A DNA stretch of 64,000 nt, from NCBI RefSeq assembly GCF_001613385.1, contig NZ_BDCG01000016.1, positions 62,001 to 126,000 on the forward strand, read 5' to 3'. The position numbers and the translations under genes are program-made. The notes below the pieces were generated by a model. It made no database searches, had not been told where the DNA came from, and saw nothing but the letters and a program-made list of their open reading frames with translations. Numbering within the stretch: the stretch's first letter is position 1; each line of letters starts with the position of its first letter. The stretch is from Nocardia flavorosea NBRC 108225. GTDB lineage: Bacteria; Actinomycetota; Actinomycetes; Mycobacteriales; Mycobacteriaceae. Positions 47,377-55,817 of the stretch are shown here, in pieces.

Positions 47377-47682
47377 TCACCGTTCGACCACCGGCCACCG
47401 GTACCCCTTCGGGTACAGGCACAGTGGCGTAGCGAGCGCGGCCTGCTCGGTGATCGCGTGCCGCACCGAGCCGGTGTGCTCGAGCGCCGGGACTGCGACG
47501 GCCGCCGCGTCGTGCTCCGCGACCGCGCCGGTCACGATCAATGCCGAGAGCAACGGCCCGGTGTCGAGGTAGAGCGTGTGCACCACCCGGAATCCGTGCT
47601 GCTCGGCGACATCGTGCACGTCGGCTCCATATCCTTGTAGGTCCCGGCGGATCATCGCGACCGCTCGCTGCATCCGGGTCAT
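47377..47682 (-). CDS. Small protein of unknown function, second gene of a pair
   Basis: A 101-residue protein, MTRMQRAVAMIRRDLQGYGA at the N-terminus, then VHDVAEQHGFRVVHTLYLDT and LSALIVTGAVAEHDAAAVAV. The pattern of alternating helices and strands looks like a small globular fold, but no family was recognised. The ATG overlaps the stop of the upstream small gene (ATGA), so they are co-translated. The pair is divergent from an XRE regulator and is likely its regulated partner. Confidence 0.6.
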   Translation of the reverse strand: MTRMQRAVAMIRRDLQGYGADVHDVAEQHGFRVVHTLYLDTGPLLSALIVTGAVAEHDAAAVAVPALEHTGSVRHAITEQAALATPLCLYPKGYRWPVVER

Positions 47683-47888
47683 GACCAGTTCACCGCCTCG
47701 ACGTATTCGGCGGCCATGGAGTACCGAGGGCAGCGGTGCCCGGCGTGGATCGCCATGACGTGGTGGGCATGGGAGCGGCCACGTAACGGGTCCGTCCACC
47801 GGCATGCCGCCGGATAGATCTCCAGTCGCCGCAATCCCGCGGCTACGCGACGCAATGTCCGCGAATCTGTAAGCCATTCCCCGACCAC
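47679..47888 (-). CDS. Small protein of unknown function, first gene of a pair
   Basis: A 69-residue basic protein: VVGEWLTDSRTLRRVAAGLR, then RLEIYPAACRWTDPLRGRSH and AHHVMAIHAGHRCPRYSMAA. It has several histidines and two cysteines, so metal or nucleic acid binding is possible. The GTG at 47888 has AAGGGG 6 bases upstream. It is the first gene of the divergent pair facing the XRE regulator; its stop overlaps the next start. No named family was recognised. Confidence 0.55.
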   Translation of the reverse strand: MVGEWLTDSRTLRRVAAGLRRLEIYPAACRWTDPLRGRSHAHHVMAIHAGHRCPRYSMAAEYVEAVNWS

Positions 47889-47996
47889 TCCACACCCCTT
47901 GCGTCCCCGAACGGCCGATTGGTATCCCCGCCGGGGCGTCGGGGCCAACCTGGCCGGCAGGGCTGGTTCAACCCTGTCTCGCGGGGCGCCTGCGAA

Positions 47997-48015
47997 GTGC
48001 CACAACCTGTGGCAC
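47997..48015. promoter_or_regulatory. Inverted repeat between the XRE gene and the divergent small genes
   Basis: GTGCCAC-N5-GTGGCAC, perfect 7-bp arms, ending 9 bases before the XRE start codon. A candidate operator for autoregulation and control of the divergent pair. Confidence 0.5.
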
Positions 48016-48024
48016 CGTTGGTAT

Positions 48025-49212
48025 ATGGACGACGTGAGCGTCGGCGCGCGGACCGCCAGGGCACGCAAACTCGCGCGACTCACACAACCGCAGCTTGCGA
48101 TGAAAGCGAACGTGTCGCTGTCACTGTTGCGGAAGGTCGAGCAAGGCTCTCGGCCGGCCTCACCCGCGTTCATCGCAGCCGTCGCCCGTGTCCTGGGCGT
48201 CGGAATCGCGGATTTGACCGGCCAGCCGTACCGGCCCGAACAGAACGATGCGGGTGCTCATGCCACCATCCCCGAGCTACGGCGCGCGATAGTGGCATTC
48301 GACGACGAACCACCCGCGATACCGCTCACCTTCGGTGAACTCACCACCATGTTGGACCGCGTGCGAGAGGGGATGCGCCGTGCGCGATACAGCGACCTCA
48401 CGGCCGATCTCCCCGACGTGATCCGCGGCCTGCACCTACTTGCCGATGACAAAGCCCCGGGACGCCAGCTCGAGGAAATCCACGCGGCCCTTGCCTACGC
48501 CTACAGCAAGGCGATGCTGTTCGCCTACCAGTACGGCTACCTCGACCTCGCCGGGCTGGCTGCCGAACGCTGCGTGCGGGCTGCCGACCGCAGCGGAGAC
48601 CAGGTGTGGCCGATCGCGGCCGAGTACAACCGGGCGTTGATCCTGTTGTCCTCCGGCGCCTACACCGGCGGGCAACGGATCATCGAACGTGCCTACTCCG
48701 CCAGCGAGCAACTGGAGACAACGCCGGATCTGCTGGCTGTGCGTGGCGCGTTGCACCTACGGGGGGCGATTCTGTCCGCCCGTGCACTCGACTCCGACAC
48801 TGCGGAATCACATCTGAGCGAGGCCCGGAGTATCGCGGCGGCCGTCACCGGGAGGAGCTACCGCAACTACGGGACCGGCTTCCGTCCATCGAATGTCGAC
48901 ATACATTCCGTGGCCGTCCCGGTCGAACTGTCGAACTACACGACTGCGGTTTCACGCGCCGAGGGGATACAACTACCGTCCTCGGTCGCGCCGTCCCGGG
49001 TCGGGCACCACTACATCGACCTGTCTCGGGCGTGGCTGCTGTATGGGAACAAACAGCGAGCGCTGGCAAGCCTGGAGAAGGCGCGGGCCGCGGCCCCAGA
49101 ACTGACCCGCAACCACCCTCAGGTACACGAGACCGTGCGTGCCCTGGCTCATTCCCGCCGGGGGACCGATCCCCTGACCCGCTTCGCGAAGTGGGCGAAT
49201 ATCAAGGTTTGA
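48025..49212 (+). CDS. XRE-family regulator with TPR-like C-terminal domain
   Basis: A 395-residue protein. Residues 5-65 form a Cro/CI helix-turn-helix (ARKLARLTQPQLAMKANVSL, LLRKVEQGSRPASPAFIAAV). The remainder is helical with TPR-like repeats (AALAYAYSKAMLFAYQYGYL, AEYNRALILLSSGAYTGGQR, YIDLSRAWLLYGNKQRALAS). This domain order is common in Nocardia and Streptomyces, where it recalls peptide-sensing regulators. The ATG at 48025 lies just behind an inverted repeat and lacks a ribosome binding site, so the message may be leaderless. Confidence 0.85.
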   Translation: MDDVSVGARTARARKLARLTQPQLAMKANVSLSLLRKVEQGSRPASPAFIAAVARVLGVGIADLTGQPYRPEQNDAGAHATIPELRRAIVAFDDEPPAIPLTFGELTTMLDRVREGMRRARYSDLTADLPDVIRGLHLLADDKAPGRQLEEIHAALAYAYSKAMLFAYQYGYLDLAGLAAERCVRAADRSGDQVWPIAAEYNRALILLSSGAYTGGQRIIERAYSASEQLETTPDLLAVRGALHLRGAILSARALDSDTAESHLSEARSIAAAVTGRSYRNYGTGFRPSNVDIHSVAVPVELSNYTTAVSRAEGIQLPSSVAPSRVGHHYIDLSRAWLLYGNKQRALASLEKARAAAPELTRNHPQVHETVRALAHSRRGTDPLTRFAKWANIKV

Positions 49213-49291
49213 CCGGTCAACAGTCACTGTGACTGTTCAGTCGAGGCCCTTGAATGTCCAAGGTGTAATTCACCATCCGCGCCGCGCCGCT

Positions 49292-50050
49292 CTACAGCCC
49301 GGGCGACGAGGCCTGAGCCCAGAACCGTTTCGGTATGCGGCCCGCCTCGCGCGCCCGGTGCCCGGCCCGTACTGCATCCGCCATGGCGGCGGCCATCAGC
49401 GCCGGGTTGCGGGCACGGGTCACCGCGGTCGCGAGCAGGACGGCGGAGCAGCCGAGTTCCATGGCGAGCGCGGCATCGCTGGCGGTGCCGATACCGGCGT
49501 CCAGGATCACCGGCACCTGTGCGCGGCTCACGATCATCTCGATATTGTGCGGATTCCCGATCCCCAGCCCGGTACCGATCGGCGCGCCCAGCGGCATCAC
49601 CGCCGCGCACCCCGCATCCTCGAGCCGCCGGGCCAGGGCCGGGTCGTCGTTGGTGTACGGCAGTACCGTGAAGCCGGCGTCGACCAGCTGTTCGGCGGCG
49701 TCGAGGAGTTCGATGGGGTCGGGCAGCAGGGTGCGCTCGTCGGCGATCACCTCGAGTTTGACCCAGTTCGTACCCAGCGCCTCGGCCGCCAGCTGCGCGG
49801 TGAGCACCGCTTCGGCGGCTGTGCGGCAGCCCGCGGTATTGGGCAGGGGGGCGATATCGAGGCGTTTCAGCAGATCGAGTACGCCGGTACCGCCGGCGGA
49901 GTCGACGCGGCGCATGGCCACGGTGGTCAGTTCGGTTCCGGAGGCGAGCAGCGCCTCCTCCAGCACCGTCAGGTTCTCCGCCCCGCCGGTGCCCATGATC
50001 AGCCGGGAGCCGAAGGTGCGGCCGGCGATCCGCAACGGTTCGTCAGCCAC
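49292..50050 (-). CDS. thiG: Thiazole synthase
   Basis: Builds the thiazole phosphate of thiamine from deoxyxylulose phosphate, a glycine-derived imine and sulfur from ThiS. The 252-residue TIM-barrel protein has the Schiff-base lysine in NWVKLEVIADERTLLPD, PNTAGCRTAAEAV, VMPLGAPIGTGLGI and VILDAGIGTASDAALAMELG. GTG start, overlapping thiS by 8 bases. Order thiO-thiS-thiG is as in M. tuberculosis. Confidence 0.96.
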   Translation of the reverse strand: MADEPLRIAGRTFGSRLIMGTGGAENLTVLEEALLASGTELTTVAMRRVDSAGGTGVLDLLKRLDIAPLPNTAGCRTAAEAVLTAQLAAEALGTNWVKLEVIADERTLLPDPIELLDAAEQLVDAGFTVLPYTNDDPALARRLEDAGCAAVMPLGAPIGTGLGIGNPHNIEMIVSRAQVPVILDAGIGTASDAALAMELGCSAVLLATAVTRARNPALMAAAMADAVRAGHRAREAGRIPKRFWAQASSPGL

Positions 50051-50291
50051 CCTGGACCGCCGTCAGCACGTCGATCTCCCAGCCGCGCCCGACCGGTTCG
50101 TTCCAGCGTGATTTCGGGAACACCGCGCCGTCCACTGCGAGCGCCACACCCTGGCACGGCAGTTCCAGCCGTTCCAGCAGTTCCCGGACGGTGAGCGGGG
50201 CGGTGAATTCGTGATCGGTGCCGTTCACCGTGACACCGATCGGGACCTGCGACCCGGCCGCGGGTGACCCCGATGCTGATGACACTGTCAT
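50043..50291 (-). CDS. thiS: Sulfur carrier protein ThiS
   Basis: An 82-residue ubiquitin-like protein: VTVNGTDHEFTAPLTVRELL, then LAVDGAVFPKSRW, ending in the required Gly-Gly that is thiocarboxylated and gives sulfur to ThiG. The first 18 residues are a Ser/Ala extension. The start overlaps the thiO stop (ATGA) and the end overlaps thiG. Confidence 0.94.
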   Translation of the reverse strand: MTVSSASGSPAAGSQVPIGVTVNGTDHEFTAPLTVRELLERLELPCQGVALAVDGAVFPKSRWNEPVGRGWEIDVLTAVQGG

Positions 50292-51376
50292 CGATTACCT
50301 CCTGAAGATGTGGACGCACCGAAACGGTGCGGATCGGCCGTCGCGACTTCGGGCAGCGGTTGTCCGCCGAGTTCGGCGAGAACAGCATCAGCCGTGAGCG
50401 CACTGGTCAGCATGCCATTGCGGCCGTGCCCGGTGGCGGCGATCACGTGGTCGGACAGCCGGCCGATCAGTGGAAGATTGTCCGGGGTGCCCGGCCGGGA
50501 TCCGGCGCTCGCCTCGGTCAGTTCGTATTCGCCTATCCCGGGGAGCACGGCTTCGGCGTCGGCAATGAGATCGCGGACCCCGGCGACGGTGACGGCGGTG
50601 TCGAAACCCGCCTCGTATTGGGTCGCACCCACCACCACGCCGTCGTCGCGCGGCACGAAGTACACGGGCCGCCCGTGGATCCGGGCCCGGACCACACGGG
50701 TGGGTGGCGGTTGCGTCCCCGGACGCTGCCGCAGACGCAGGATCTCGCCCTTCACCGGCCGCACCGGCAGCCCCGGCCAGAGCGCCGCCGATGCGGCCCC
50801 GGCGGCGAGCACGATCCGGCTGTGGTCGAGTTCGGTGAGATCGCGAACCCGTTCCGGCCGTACGGTGACACCGGCGTCATCGGCGGCCTTGCGCAGCGCG
50901 GTGACCAGCCGCCGGTTGTCGATGGCGGGTTCGGCGGTGGCGAGTAACCCGGCCCGCACGGTGCGGGCCAGCGCGGGTTCCAGTGCCCGCACCCCGGCGC
51001 GGTCCAGGAGGCGCAGGTCGTGCCCGTGCCCGTTCACCCAGTCGGCGATGGTGTGCAGATCGGCGGCGTCCGCGCCGTCCTGGGCGATGGTCAGCGTTTC
51101 CCCGGCCACGAAGACATCGACTCCCGTGACCGCCGCCAGCCGGGCCGCGAAATCCGGCCAGTGGGCCAGCGCCGCCGCCCCGAACGCGAGCACATCGTCC
51201 TCACCCGGCCAGCCTTCGGACAGGGGTGCGAGCATCCCACCGGCAACCCATGAGGCGCCGCTGCCGACCGCCGGGTCGAAGAGGGTCACCGACCAGCCCG
51301 CTTCCGCGGCCCGCCACGCCACGCCGAGCCCGATCACACCGCCACCGACCACGGCGACGGTCGCGGATGTTCGCAC
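50288..51376 (-). CDS. thiO: Glycine oxidase
   Basis: FAD enzyme oxidising glycine to the imine used for thiazole synthesis. The 362-residue protein begins with the FAD motif VAVVGGGVIGLGVAWRAAEA and has GMLAPLSEGWPGED, VVGATQYEAGFD and the C-terminal GHGRNGMLTSALTAD. The GTG at 51376 has AGGAGG 8 bases upstream; an in-frame ATG 24 bases earlier precedes that site and is less likely. First gene of thiO-thiS-thiG, divergent from thiE with only 51 bases between. Confidence 0.94.
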   Translation of the reverse strand: MRTSATVAVVGGGVIGLGVAWRAAEAGWSVTLFDPAVGSGASWVAGGMLAPLSEGWPGEDDVLAFGAAALAHWPDFAARLAAVTGVDVFVAGETLTIAQDGADAADLHTIADWVNGHGHDLRLLDRAGVRALEPALARTVRAGLLATAEPAIDNRRLVTALRKAADDAGVTVRPERVRDLTELDHSRIVLAAGAASAALWPGLPVRPVKGEILRLRQRPGTQPPPTRVVRARIHGRPVYFVPRDDGVVVGATQYEAGFDTAVTVAGVRDLIADAEAVLPGIGEYELTEASAGSRPGTPDNLPLIGRLSDHVIAATGHGRNGMLTSALTADAVLAELGGQPLPEVATADPHRFGASTSSGGNR

Positions 51377-51427
51377 TAGTTCCACCTCCTGCAACATTTC
51401 CACGTTAGCGCGGTTACGGTGGCAGTT

Positions 51428-52123
51428 GTGCAACCGTCCTCTGCTCGCCGACAGCTTCCGCCGCGCGATCGTCTCGCGACCGCCCGGCTGTACCTGTGCA
51501 CCGACGCCCGCCGGGAGAAGGGCGATCTGGCCGCGTTCGCGGATGCGGCGCTGGCCGGTGGTGTCGATATCATCCAGCTACGCGACAAGGGGTCGCCCGG
51601 GGAGCAGCAGTTCGGGCCGCTGGAGGCCATGGGCGAACTCGCGGCGCTCGCCGAACTACGTGCCGCCACCCGCCGCCACGGCGCGTTGCTGGCCGTGAAC
51701 GACCGCGCGGATATCGCCCTGGCCGCGGCGGCCGACGTGCTGCACTTGGGGCAGCAGGACCTCCCGCCGTGGTACGCCCGCCGGATTCTGGGCCCGGATG
51801 TGGTGATCGGCCGCTCCACGCGAGACCGTGAACAGGCTCGCCTGGCCGCCGCCGACGAACATCTCGACTACTTCTGCACGGGCCCGGTGTGGGCGACGCC
51901 CACGAAACCGGGTCGTGAACCGGCGGGTTTGGCACTGGTGCGCGAAACCGCCGAGGCCGCGCCGGCGCGACCGTGGTTCGCCATCGGCGGTATCGACGGC
52001 TCGACGCTGCCGGAGGTCCGGGCCGCGGGCGCGGAGCGGGTGGTGGTGGTGCGGGCGATCACCGCGGCCGACGATCCGGAGGCGGCGGCCCGGGAGTTGA
52101 AGTCCGCACTGCTGGCGGACTGA
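51428..52123 (+). CDS. thiE: Thiamine-phosphate synthase
   Basis: Joins the thiazole and pyrimidine halves to thiamine phosphate. The 231-residue TIM barrel shows ARLYLCTDARREKGDL, IIQLRDKGSPGEQQ, HLGQQDLPPW, GPVWATPTKPGREPAG and FAIGGIDGSTLPEV. TACGGT at 51415-51420 ends 7 bases before the GTG at 51428, so a leaderless transcript is likely; a GTG 9 bases earlier is in frame. Diverges from thiO. Confidence 0.95.
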   Translation: MQPSSARRQLPPRDRLATARLYLCTDARREKGDLAAFADAALAGGVDIIQLRDKGSPGEQQFGPLEAMGELAALAELRAATRRHGALLAVNDRADIALAAAADVLHLGQQDLPPWYARRILGPDVVIGRSTRDREQARLAAADEHLDYFCTGPVWATPTKPGREPAGLALVRETAEAAPARPWFAIGGIDGSTLPEVRAAGAERVVVVRAITAADDPEAAARELKSALLAD

Positions 52124-52629
52124 CCGAAGGATCGCGGGGCTCAGCTGGGTGGCTGCCGGTGCGACAAGCCGTCAGCGCTACCGCTCAGCGTCGCGCTGTC
52201 CGCCCATTGTGTCGGTACGCCGGTCCCGCCCGGCGCAGATGGGCAGGACCGGCGTATCGGCAGGGTCGAGGAGGCTGCCGGTCGCCGAGAGCGGCGGGGC
52301 GGTTCCTGGACACCTGTCGAGGACTGCCCCATCGGCCGCCGCCGGAAACCTCCCCGGCAGCGATTACTTGTTCGATGGACCGAGCACAGGTCGCGCTGCC
52401 CCGCGCACTTCGCGGAGTCCGGCGTAGAAATCGTCGCCGGTGTCCTCGATGAACCCCCGACCGGGTTCGCCGGTTGCGGTTCGGGCGGGCGCGCCGCCCG
52501 GCGACCGGGAGCCTGGCGCTGGTCAGTTCGCTCCGCACGGCGCCGATCACCGCGCCGGTGCCGCAGCCGGCGGCGGGAACCCGCAACGGAACTACTTTGG
52601 CGACCATCCCGCCGGGGGCAACTGCGTCC
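52124..52629. other. Gap of 506 bases downstream of thiE
   Basis: No intact gene. On the minus strand near 52370-52470 one frame ends in a protein-like tail (GFIEDTGDDFYAGLREVRGA, then PVLGPSNK and a stop), which may be the last piece of a lost gene; nothing upstream of it continues the frame convincingly. Confidence 0.4.
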
Positions 52630-52785
52630 TCACAGTAACCAGAGGACCGCGCCCGCTGCCGCGAGCACCGCGGCTATCCCAAGGCTGATCGAGAGGGGGC
52701 GGGTGGTCTTCCAGGTGGTGTAGGCGCCGCCGATCAGGAATCCGGCGAGGGTGAACAGGAGCACTACGGCGACATCGGTGGACAC
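52630..52785 (-). CDS. Very small membrane protein
   Basis: A 51-residue protein with two hydrophobic helices (VAVVLLFTLAGFLIGGAYT and SLGIAAVLAAAGAVLWLL) joined by a short basic loop (TWKTTRPL). It starts at the GTG at 52785. The transmembrane-hairpin pattern makes it a believable gene despite its size. It is divergent from the acyl-CoA operon. No family recognised. Confidence 0.55.
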   Translation of the reverse strand: MSTDVAVVLLFTLAGFLIGGAYTTWKTTRPLSISLGIAAVLAAAGAVLWLL

Positions 52786-52846
52786 GGCAACCCATTGTGC
52801 CTGGTCGCCCCGGGTGGACGCGGCCGGGCAGGAGCCAGCGGATTTA

Positions 52847-52862
52847 ACAAGCACGCGTGCTT
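52847..52862. promoter_or_regulatory. TetR-type operator in front of the acyl-CoA operon
   Basis: CAAGCACGCGTGCTTG is a perfect 16-bp palindrome about 90 bases upstream of the first operon gene. Its form suits a TetR dimer, and a TetR gene closes the operon. Confidence 0.6.
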
Positions 52863-52953
52863 GATTTTTTTCCGGCCGCCTGTGATGCTGAACTCGTACA
52901 CCAACAGCCCGGGCGCGCTTTCCCGCCCGTAGCGGTAGGAGGCGTAACCGCTG

Positions 52954-54669
52954 ATGAGTGCTCTGGCCGATAATCCGGACGTGATCCGGATCGGCAACTG
53001 TTCCGGGTTCTACGGTGACCGGCTGACAGCCATGCGCGAAATGCTCGAGGGTGGGCAGCTCGACGTGCTCACCGGCGACTATCTCGCCGAACTGACCATG
53101 CTGATCCTGGGGCGCGACCGGATGAAGGATCCCGGGCTGGGGTATGCCAAAACCTTCCTTCGCCAGCTCGAGGATTGTCTCGGCCTGGCGCTGGAACGCA
53201 AGGTGCAGATCGTCACGAACGCGGGTGGCCTGAACCCCGCCGGGCTGGCGGAAAAGGTGCGCGAACTGGCCGCCCGGCTCGGGCTGGACGTGCAGGTCGG
53301 TTTCGTCGAGGGCGACGACCTGCTCGACCGCGCCGCGGAACTCGGGCTGGGCTCTCCGCTGACCGCCAACGCCTACCTCGGCGCCTGCGGTATCGCCGAC
53401 TGTCTCACCGCAGGCGCGGATGTGGTGGTCACCGGCCGGGTCACCGACGCCTCGGTGGTCGTTGGCCCGGCGATCGCCCATTTCGGCTGGCAGCGTACCG
53501 ATTACGATCGGCTCGCCGGTGCCGTGGTGGCCGGTCATGTGATCGAATGCGGCACTCAGGCCACCGGCGGTAACTTCGCATTCTTCACCGAGCTGCCCGA
53601 TCTGGGCCGGCCGGGTTTCCCGCTTGCCGAGATCCGGGCGGACGGCAGCAGTGTGATCACCAAGCATGCGGGCAGCGGCGGTGCGGTCACGGTCGATACG
53701 GTCGCCGCGCAGCTCATGTACGAGATCCAGGGTGCGCGCTATGCCGGACCCGATGTGACCACCCGGCTCGATACCGTCGAGCTGTCGGCGGACGGGCCGG
53801 ATCGCGTACTGATCAGCGGAGTCCGGGGTGAGCCGCCACCGCCGCAGCTCAAGGTTTCGCTGAACACGCTGGGGGGTTTCCGCAACGAGATGGAATTCAT
53901 CCTCACCGGGCTCGATATCGAGGCGAAAGCCGAACTGGCGCAGCGGCAGCTGGAATCCTGGCTACCGCAGCGTCCCGCCGAACTCGACTGGACCCTGGCC
54001 CGGCTCGACCGCCCCGATGCCGAGACCGAGGAGCAGGCGAGCGCTCTGCTGCGCTGCGTGGTCCGCGACCCCGATCCGAACAAGGTGGGCCGCGCTTTCT
54101 CCAGCGTCGCCGTGGAACTCGCGCTGGCCAGTTATCCGGGCTGTAGTTTCACCACCCCGCCCGGCAACGGTTCGCCCTACGGTGTGTACCGCCCTGGTTT
54201 CGTCGATGCGGCCGAGGTTGCGCATACCGCGGTGCGGCCCACCGGCTGCCGGGTCCTGCTGGGTGCTCCCTCGGAAACCCGGGAACTCGCCGAGGTGCCC
54301 GAACCCGAACTCCCCGAACCGCTCCCGGCCGCGCCCACGAAGCGTGTTCCGCTCGGCAGTATCGCGATGGCCCGCAGCGGCGACAAGGGCGGTGACGCCA
54401 ATATCGGCGTATGGGCCCGCACCGACGAACAATGGCGCTGGCTGGTGCATACTCTCACCGTCGACCGCCTGCGTGAACTGTTGCCGGAAACCGCCGGGCT
54501 CGAGGTGGCCCGGCATGTTCTGCCCAATCTGCGGGCGCTCAATTTTCTGATCACCGGTCTGCTCGGCGAAGGCGTGGCCTATCAGGCCCGTTTCGATCCG
54601 CAGGCCAAGGGCCTCGGCGAATGGCTGCGGTCCCGCCATATCGATATACCGTCGGAGCTGCTGCCATGA
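52954..54669 (+). CDS. AtuA-like (DUF1446) protein of the acyl-CoA operon
   Basis: A 571-residue protein of the acyclic-terpene-utilisation AtuA family (DUF1446), the counterpart of Rv0976c. Characteristic stretches are IRIGNCSGFYGDRLTAMREM, VTNAGGLNPAGLAEKVRELA, VVTGRVTDASVVVGPAIAHF, IECGTQATGGNFAF and ARSGDKGGDANIGVWAR. In Pseudomonas AtuA belongs to the citronellol/geraniol operon; its chemical step is not established. It leads the operon and overlaps fadE13 (ATGA). AGGAGG lies 11 bases before the ATG. Confidence 0.88.
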   Translation: MSALADNPDVIRIGNCSGFYGDRLTAMREMLEGGQLDVLTGDYLAELTMLILGRDRMKDPGLGYAKTFLRQLEDCLGLALERKVQIVTNAGGLNPAGLAEKVRELAARLGLDVQVGFVEGDDLLDRAAELGLGSPLTANAYLGACGIADCLTAGADVVVTGRVTDASVVVGPAIAHFGWQRTDYDRLAGAVVAGHVIECGTQATGGNFAFFTELPDLGRPGFPLAEIRADGSSVITKHAGSGGAVTVDTVAAQLMYEIQGARYAGPDVTTRLDTVELSADGPDRVLISGVRGEPPPPQLKVSLNTLGGFRNEMEFILTGLDIEAKAELAQRQLESWLPQRPAELDWTLARLDRPDAETEEQASALLRCVVRDPDPNKVGRAFSSVAVELALASYPGCSFTTPPGNGSPYGVYRPGFVDAAEVAHTAVRPTGCRVLLGAPSETRELAEVPEPELPEPLPAAPTKRVPLGSIAMARSGDKGGDANIGVWARTDEQWRWLVHTLTVDRLRELLPETAGLEVARHVLPNLRALNFLITGLLGEGVAYQARFDPQAKGLGEWLRSRHIDIPSELLP

Positions 54670-55817
54670 GCACTGTCTGGAACACGCCCGAACGCCGCGA
54701 ATTGCGCGCTACCGTCCGCGCGTTCGCCGAGCGCGAGATCCTGCCGTATCTGGACGATTGGGAGCGTGACGGCGAGATCCCGCGAGACCTGCACAAGAAG
54801 GCCGGGGCGCTGGGTCTGCTCGGTATCCAGTTCCCGGAGGCCGTGGGTGGCGCCGGCGGAGACGGGATCGACGGGGCGATCGTCTGCGAGGAACTGCACT
54901 ACGCGGGCGTTTCCGGCGGACTTTTCGCCTCGCTGTTCACCTGCGGTATCGCCGTCCCGCATCTCATCGCCGCGGGCGATCCCGAACAGATCGACCGCTG
55001 GGTGAAACCGACCCTGGCCGGCGATAAGATCGGCTCCCTGGCGATCACCGAACCCGGGGGCGGTTCCGATGTCGGCCACCTCACCACCAGCGCGCGCCGC
55101 GACGGCGACCACTACATCGTCAACGGCGCCAAAACCTACATCACCTCCGGTTGCCGGGCCGATTTCGTGGTGACCGCCGTACGCACCGGCGGCCCGGGCT
55201 CGTCCGGGGTATCGCTGCTGGTGGTGGAGAAGGGCACACCCGGTTTCACCGTCGGCCGGAAGCTGGACAAGATGGGCTGGCGCGCCTCCGATACCGCCGA
55301 GCTGTCGTACGAGGATGTGCGAGTGCCGGTGGCGAACCTGGTGGGTCCGGAGAATTCCGGATTTCTGCAGATCGCGGCGGCCTTCGTCAGTGAGCGGGTG
55401 GGCTTGGCCGTACAGGCGTATTCGAGTGCGCAGCGCTGCCTGGACCTCACCTTGGATTGGGTGCGTCAGCGGGAGACCTTCGGCCGCCCGCTCATCAGCC
55501 GGCAGTCCGTGCAGAACACCGTCACCGAGATGGCGCGCCGCGTCGACGTCGCGCGCGTCTACACCCGTGAGGTCGCCGCCCGCGCGGCTGCCGGCGAAAC
55601 CGACCTGATCGCCGAGGTCTGTTTCGCCAAGAACACCGCTGTCGAGGCCGGGGAGTGGGTCGCCAACCAGGCCGTGCAATTGTTCGGCGGCCTGGGCTAT
55701 ATGCGCGAATCCGAGGTGGAACGCCAGTACCGCGATATGCGAATTCTCGGGATAGGCGGCGGTACCACCGAAATTCTCACCGGTCTGGCCGCGAAACGAT
55801 TGGGGTATCAGGCATGA
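54666..55817 (+). CDS. fadE13: Acyl-CoA dehydrogenase FadE13
   Basis: A 383-residue flavoenzyme that introduces a 2,3-double bond into an acyl-CoA. Visible: SLAITEPGGGSDVGHLTTSA, YIVNGAKTYITSGCRADFVV, RQRETFGRPLISRQSVQNTV and LFGGLGYMRESEVERQYRD. The position of the catalytic glutamate of medium-chain enzymes is glycine here (GIGGGTTEIL). A glutamate in FVSERVGLA lies where isovaleryl-CoA-type enzymes keep theirs, so a branched-chain substrate is likely (inference). Starts inside the AtuA-like stop and overlaps accD2. Confidence 0.92.
   Translation: MSTVWNTPERRELRATVRAFAEREILPYLDDWERDGEIPRDLHKKAGALGLLGIQFPEAVGGAGGDGIDGAIVCEELHYAGVSGGLFASLFTCGIAVPHLIAAGDPEQIDRWVKPTLAGDKIGSLAITEPGGGSDVGHLTTSARRDGDHYIVNGAKTYITSGCRADFVVTAVRTGGPGSSGVSLLVVEKGTPGFTVGRKLDKMGWRASDTAELSYEDVRVPVANLVGPENSGFLQIAAAFVSERVGLAVQAYSSAQRCLDLTLDWVRQRETFGRPLISRQSVQNTVTEMARRVDVARVYTREVAARAAAGETDLIAEVCFAKNTAVEAGEWVANQAVQLFGGLGYMRESEVERQYRDMRILGIGGGTTEILTGLAAKRLGYQA

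Noticed and set aside
51377..51427. TPP riboswitch before thiO or thiE
   Set aside because: Only 51 bases separate the two divergent starts, too short for a TPP aptamer, and no CTGAGA core is present.
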